Assembly: GCA_947576945.1 (NCBI GenBank)
Contig: CANPTH010000013.1
Coordinates: forward strand, 1 to 64,000
Direction: 5' to 3'
From: an uncultured Lachnospiraceae bacterium
GTDB lineage: Bacteria > Bacillota > Clostridia > Lachnospirales > Lachnospiraceae
DNA: 64,000 nucleotides
Position numbers and translations under genes: made by a program. This document shows positions 61,472-64,000 of this stretch, in pieces; position 1 is the stretch's first letter; each line of letters begins with the position of its first letter. The notes under the pieces were generated by a model. The model was not told where the DNA came from. It worked only from the letters and a program-made list of their open reading frames with translations, and did no database searches.

Positions 61472-62056
61472 ATGAGTTTAAAAGAACGCGTTTACAGTAT
61501 ACTCATCGTGTCTGCAACAGATAGTTTCACCTCTGCCTTTGCTGACCTGCTGCCCGAAACAAGATATTCCCCACTCCATACTGTTGCCAGTGTCAGCGCT
61601 GCCAAACGGATACTCGCCGAAAAAACTTTCGATTTTGTTATTATCAATGCTCCTTTACCTGATGATACCGGCACTCGCTTTGCCATTGATACCTGCACAA
61701 ATAAGCAATCCGCCGTACTGCTTTTGGTTAAAAACGATATACATGCCGGTATTCACGAAAAGGTTGTTGAATATGGCGTGTTCACTCTGCCAAAGCCAAC
61801 TTCAAAGGCAACGATAGTACATGCCCTTATATGGATGGAAAGCGCCAGAGAACGACTGAGACAATTTGAAAAAAAATCTCTGTCCGTCAAAGAAAAAATG
61901 GCGGAAATCCGTCTGGTCAACAGAGCAAAATGGATTTTGATCAATGAATTGAAAATGAGCGAACCTGATGCTCACCGCTACATAGAAAAACAGGCAATGG
62001 ATCGCTGCATTACAAAACAAACCATTGCCGAAGAAATTATTAAAACATATACCTAA
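61472..62056 (+). CDS. ANTAR-domain antiterminator with a degenerate receiver
   Basis: 194 aa. The N-terminal receiver-like domain (8-118) has Asn59 where the phospho-acceptor Asp should be (FVIINAPLPDD) but keeps Lys108 (LPKP). A helical linker leads to an ANTAR RNA-binding domain (about 135-190: LVNRAKWILINELKMSEPDAHRYIE). Such proteins bind hexaloop hairpins and prevent termination. Both leaders near 56.5-56.75 kb carry such hairpins. Start 61472 follows AAGAAGGATG, 17 bp after glnA. Confidence 0.92.
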   Translation: MSLKERVYSILIVSATDSFTSAFADLLPETRYSPLHTVASVSAAKRILAEKTFDFVIINAPLPDDTGTRFAIDTCTNKQSAVLLLVKNDIHAGIHEKVVEYGVFTLPKPTSKATIVHALIWMESARERLRQFEKKSLSVKEKMAEIRLVNRAKWILINELKMSEPDAHRYIEKQAMDRCITKQTIAEEIIKTYT

Positions 62057-62365
62057 TCACTCTTTCATTTTCCTGTCACTACTGCCTGCCTGTCGAAGAG
62101 CAGTTCTTTCTCTAAAAACTGCTTTATGTGCGGATACGCCCTCATCTTTCACAGACGATGGTGCTATCCCGTGAAAAGACTGGAATGCCCTGTTGAATGC
62201 AGTCGTGGAACGATATCCATACTTTTCTGCAATATCAAGAATCCGTTCATCACTGCCCTGTAAATCTACCGCCGCTAAAGACATTCTTCTTTTACTGATA
62301 TACTCTGCCAGCGTGATCCCCGCCATATAAGTAAACATCCTCTGGATATGATTTGTCTTTATCAC
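62057..62365 (-). pseudogene. AraC-type regulator fragment
   Basis: About 100 residues: HIQRMFTYMAGITLAEYISK, then KYGYRSTTAFNRAFQSFHGIAP, the second half of an AraC double HTH. In the closest family the HTH lies at the N-terminus and a GyrI-like sensor domain follows; both the first 40 residues and the sensor are missing. A remnant. A small hairpin (62099-62123) inside it could end the plus-strand operon. Confidence 0.75.
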
Positions 62366-62421
62366 TATAAGGCTTATACTGAAATTTTTCCTCGCTATCC
62401 CTGCACAAAAAAGAGAGGCGT

Positions 62422-62600
62422 CTACGCATCAGCGACAATATCAACGGTATCCTGGCATTTTCTGTTCTCTTCTATCCATTTCACGGCGAAATCTACCAGT
62501 GTCCGCTGGCGCATCATGGAAAGCATTCCATTTCCCAACGGTGCATGACACACTGCCCCCGTCTGTTCAAATGCCTCGCCGATCGCCGAAAAGTCCTCCC
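62422..62600 (-). pseudogene. C-terminal fragment like AAC(3) acetyltransferase
   Basis: The minus strand reads GEDFSAIGEAFEQTGAV, CHAPLGNGMLSMMRQ and LVDFAVKWIEENRK, which resembles the C-terminal end of AAC(3)-family aminoglycoside N-acetyltransferases. The rest of the gene is absent, so no activity is possible. Confidence 0.5.
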
Positions 62601-62639
62601 CGTCTACAGCCAATGTCTTATCTTTACTGCTTGTAATGG

Positions 62640-62770
62640 TATTGGAAATTTGACTGACAACCAATCCTTTTCTGTCTCATGAACTGCAATATTATCAAAA
62701 TATTTATGTCCTCCAATGTGATCCCAATGCACGTGTGTTGTTACAACCACAATCGCACACATATTTCTAT
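62640..62770 (-). pseudogene. Metallo-beta-lactamase-fold fragment
   Basis: The minus strand reads AIVVVTTHVHWDHIGGHKYF, the zinc-binding HxHxDH motif of the MBL superfamily, followed by about 25 further residues before the frame is lost at the junction with the AAC(3)-like piece. Confidence 0.7.
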
Positions 62771-63045
62771 CAAATTCACATTAAATTTCTTCCTCCCTCC
62801 GTTTCGCTCCGCCCTGTTGCCTATTGTGCTGCCGGCTCTCGTTCTGAAGCTCCCTTTCAAGGTTCTTTTTGCTGTAGCTGATTACCTCGGCATACGCTCC
62901 TTTAATTCAGGGTACTTCGATAAGCTGTCTTTATGCTCTTTATCAAATTTCATTTTCGCAAATCTTTTTAGTGACTGGCTCTGCTTATAGATGGCTTGGA
63001 TTGGCGCTCCACCTCCCGGATTGACAAATATGATGATTTCTGCTA
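62770..63045 (-). pseudogene. Unidentified coding remnants
   Basis: Two minus-strand pieces in different frames look coding (IFVNPGGGAPIQAIYKQSQS followed by helical, Lys-rich sequence to ELKERMPR; then SYSKKNLERELQNESRQ). No family recognised; possibly one gene with a frameshift. Confidence 0.35.
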
Positions 63046-63046
63046 T

Positions 63047-63165
63047 CCACAATTCTCTCTTCCAGCTCTTCACGTTCTTCCCTGCGTTTTCGGACAGTCT
63101 CCTCGCGCTGTTCCTCCGCAATCCTGCGGGTCTCTTCCGCATCCTCCTTCATGCCCTCGTCAGCT
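63047..63165 (-). pseudogene. Remnant of a second coiled-coil gene
   Basis: Nearly identical in DNA to 46132-46252, the Glu/Arg coiled-coil core of the 170-aa orphan. Both ends are missing. Confidence 0.85.
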
Positions 63166-63835
63166 CCTCATCTATCTTTTCAGCGGCATGAATATACGCT
63201 GTTAGATTTCTGCTTCAAACAGCCGTTTTGATGTCATGTGCAGCATCCGGAAACGGCGCCAGAGTTCCGACTGTCTGTACTGCTCCGCCATCATTTTATA
63301 GACTGCAATCTGCGCATGGTACCGGCCGCTCTTTTCCTGCTCCAGATAAATCCGGTTCATCCCAAATACATAAAATCCCGCCGCTGCCATAGGCAAAAAG
63401 TCCAGAACCAAAAATCCAACATGACTGAAAATCTGATCATAATACAATCCCATATTTCCCCCGCCTGCCGCAAAAAACAGGCTCAAGATGCTTCGACAGC
63501 CAGTGCACAGCCAATATGGCAAAACAATAACCAATACCACTGATCAGCCCAATCGCCCATTCATCAGAAAATGGTTCCGGGATCTTTTTCACTATGTGCA
63601 GGAAAACCAGTTCCAGACACGACAAAAAAGAGGCCGGGAAATCTGCTGCCAGCCTGACCGCCACCAGCACAGATGCCGCCAGAATCCTTTTTCCCTGTCT
63701 GATCGGAACAGCGCCAGACATTCCTTCCTTTGGGAAGTCTCCAAAAACTTTCAGCAAAATTTATCCGCTGCCCACAGATACCCCAGGTAAAATGGTGTCA
63801 TGATCAAAATATCTGTGTAGTCTGAGAGTTGTTTC
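63166..63835 (-). pseudogene. Remnant of a second GHKL histidine kinase
   Basis: Closely matches the kinase at 46515-47894 in three blocks: its very C-terminus (63168-63268), the helix before the DHp region (63270-63455) and the N-terminal membrane part (63455-63835, starting MKQLSDYTDIL). The phospho-His/ATPase core (about 530 bp) and a second segment of about 110 bp are deleted, and the membrane part is frameshifted near 63480. Not a working kinase. Confidence 0.85.
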
Positions 63836-63855
63836 ATGAAAATCCCCATTCCTGC

Positions 63856-64000
63856 TCAGTCTATCCCTCCGTTTTCCCGCATAGCCTTAAGCACCTCCTG
63901 GCAAAAATCCTCGTATCTTCTTTTTGCGATCACGATTCTTTCCCCGTTCTCCAGGATCGCTTCCTGCCTGTTATACCCGTCAACATATTTCAGATTGACC
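63856..64000 (-). CDS. LytTR-type response regulator, C-terminal part
   Basis: The 47 last residues are visible (VNLKYVDGYNRQEAILENGE, then RIVIAKRRYEDFCQEVLKAM and RENGGID); the gene continues beyond the window. The pattern is the end of a LytTR DNA-binding domain. It lies just upstream of the kinase remnant, the usual regulator-kinase order. Whether the whole gene is intact cannot be seen. It could serve the orphan kinase at 46515. Confidence 0.75.
   Translation of the reverse strand, partial: VNLKYVDGYNRQEAILENGERIVIAKRRYEDFCQEVLKAMRENGGID

Overview
The window looks like chromosomal DNA of a Lachnospiraceae-type member of the Clostridia. The evidence is the murE/priA/def/fmt/YugP block, the SCIFF ribosomally made peptide with its radical SAM maturase next to secDF, the fused SecDF, strong GGAGG ribosome binding sites, and several small orphan proteins typical of that family. 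No rRNA, tRNA, CRISPR array or intact transposase was seen. Almost everything from 1 to 52.1 kb is on the minus strand. The 52.3-62.1 kb part is mostly plus-strand, with a divergent minus-strand pair inside it.

Region by region: 0.1-6.4 kb is a housekeeping operon (murE, priA, def, fmt, YugP-like protease). 6.7-13.1 kb holds recJ, secDF, the SCIFF maturase, the 47-residue SCIFF precursor (too short for a routine ORF call) and a TIGR04086-like membrane protein. 13.3-20.8 kb holds a CorC/hemolysin-like protein, a HAD phosphatase, an SseB-like protein, a DMT transporter carrying an in-frame triple repeat, hisS and unrecognised proteins. 21-28.1 kb is a complete oligopeptide ABC operon (oppA-B-C-D-F order of transcription) with a strong terminator hairpin after oppA. 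28.2-32.6 kb holds an M3 oligoendopeptidase, an XRE regulator and small orphans. 33-37.6 kb is a BlaI/M56 sensor pair under a textbook promoter-operator, among decaying genes (a HAD fragment with a G10 tract, a BlaI fragment, a lipoprotein-paralogue fragment). 37.7-44.7 kb is a two-component system with a FtsX-type ABC transporter, then an ECF sigma/DUF4179 anti-sigma pair. 45-52 kb holds a hicB gene broken by a MITE, a coiled-coil orphan, a GHKL histidine kinase, and a CPBP-protease/ABC-transporter operon.

52.3-53.2 kb is a second ECF sigma/anti-sigma pair. 53.2-62.1 kb is a nitrogen-assimilation island: an ammonium channel fused to a P-II domain plus purF on one strand, and a glutamate synthase split into three genes, a short glutamine synthetase and an ANTAR-domain antiterminator on the other. 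The two divergent leaders each start with a small hexaloop hairpin (loop AAAGGC or AAGGGC) that overlaps the 5' arm of an intrinsic terminator. This is the arrangement expected for RNA targets of the ANTAR protein encoded in the same cluster. It is the most interesting system in the window.

62.1-64 kb is a gene graveyard (AraC, metallo-beta-lactamase-fold and AAC(3)-like fragments). It ends in a decayed second copy of the coiled-coil/histidine-kinase unit, with the C-terminus of a LytTR response regulator at the window edge. The two copies are complementary: the first kept the kinase and lost the regulator, the second kept at least part of the regulator and lost the kinase.
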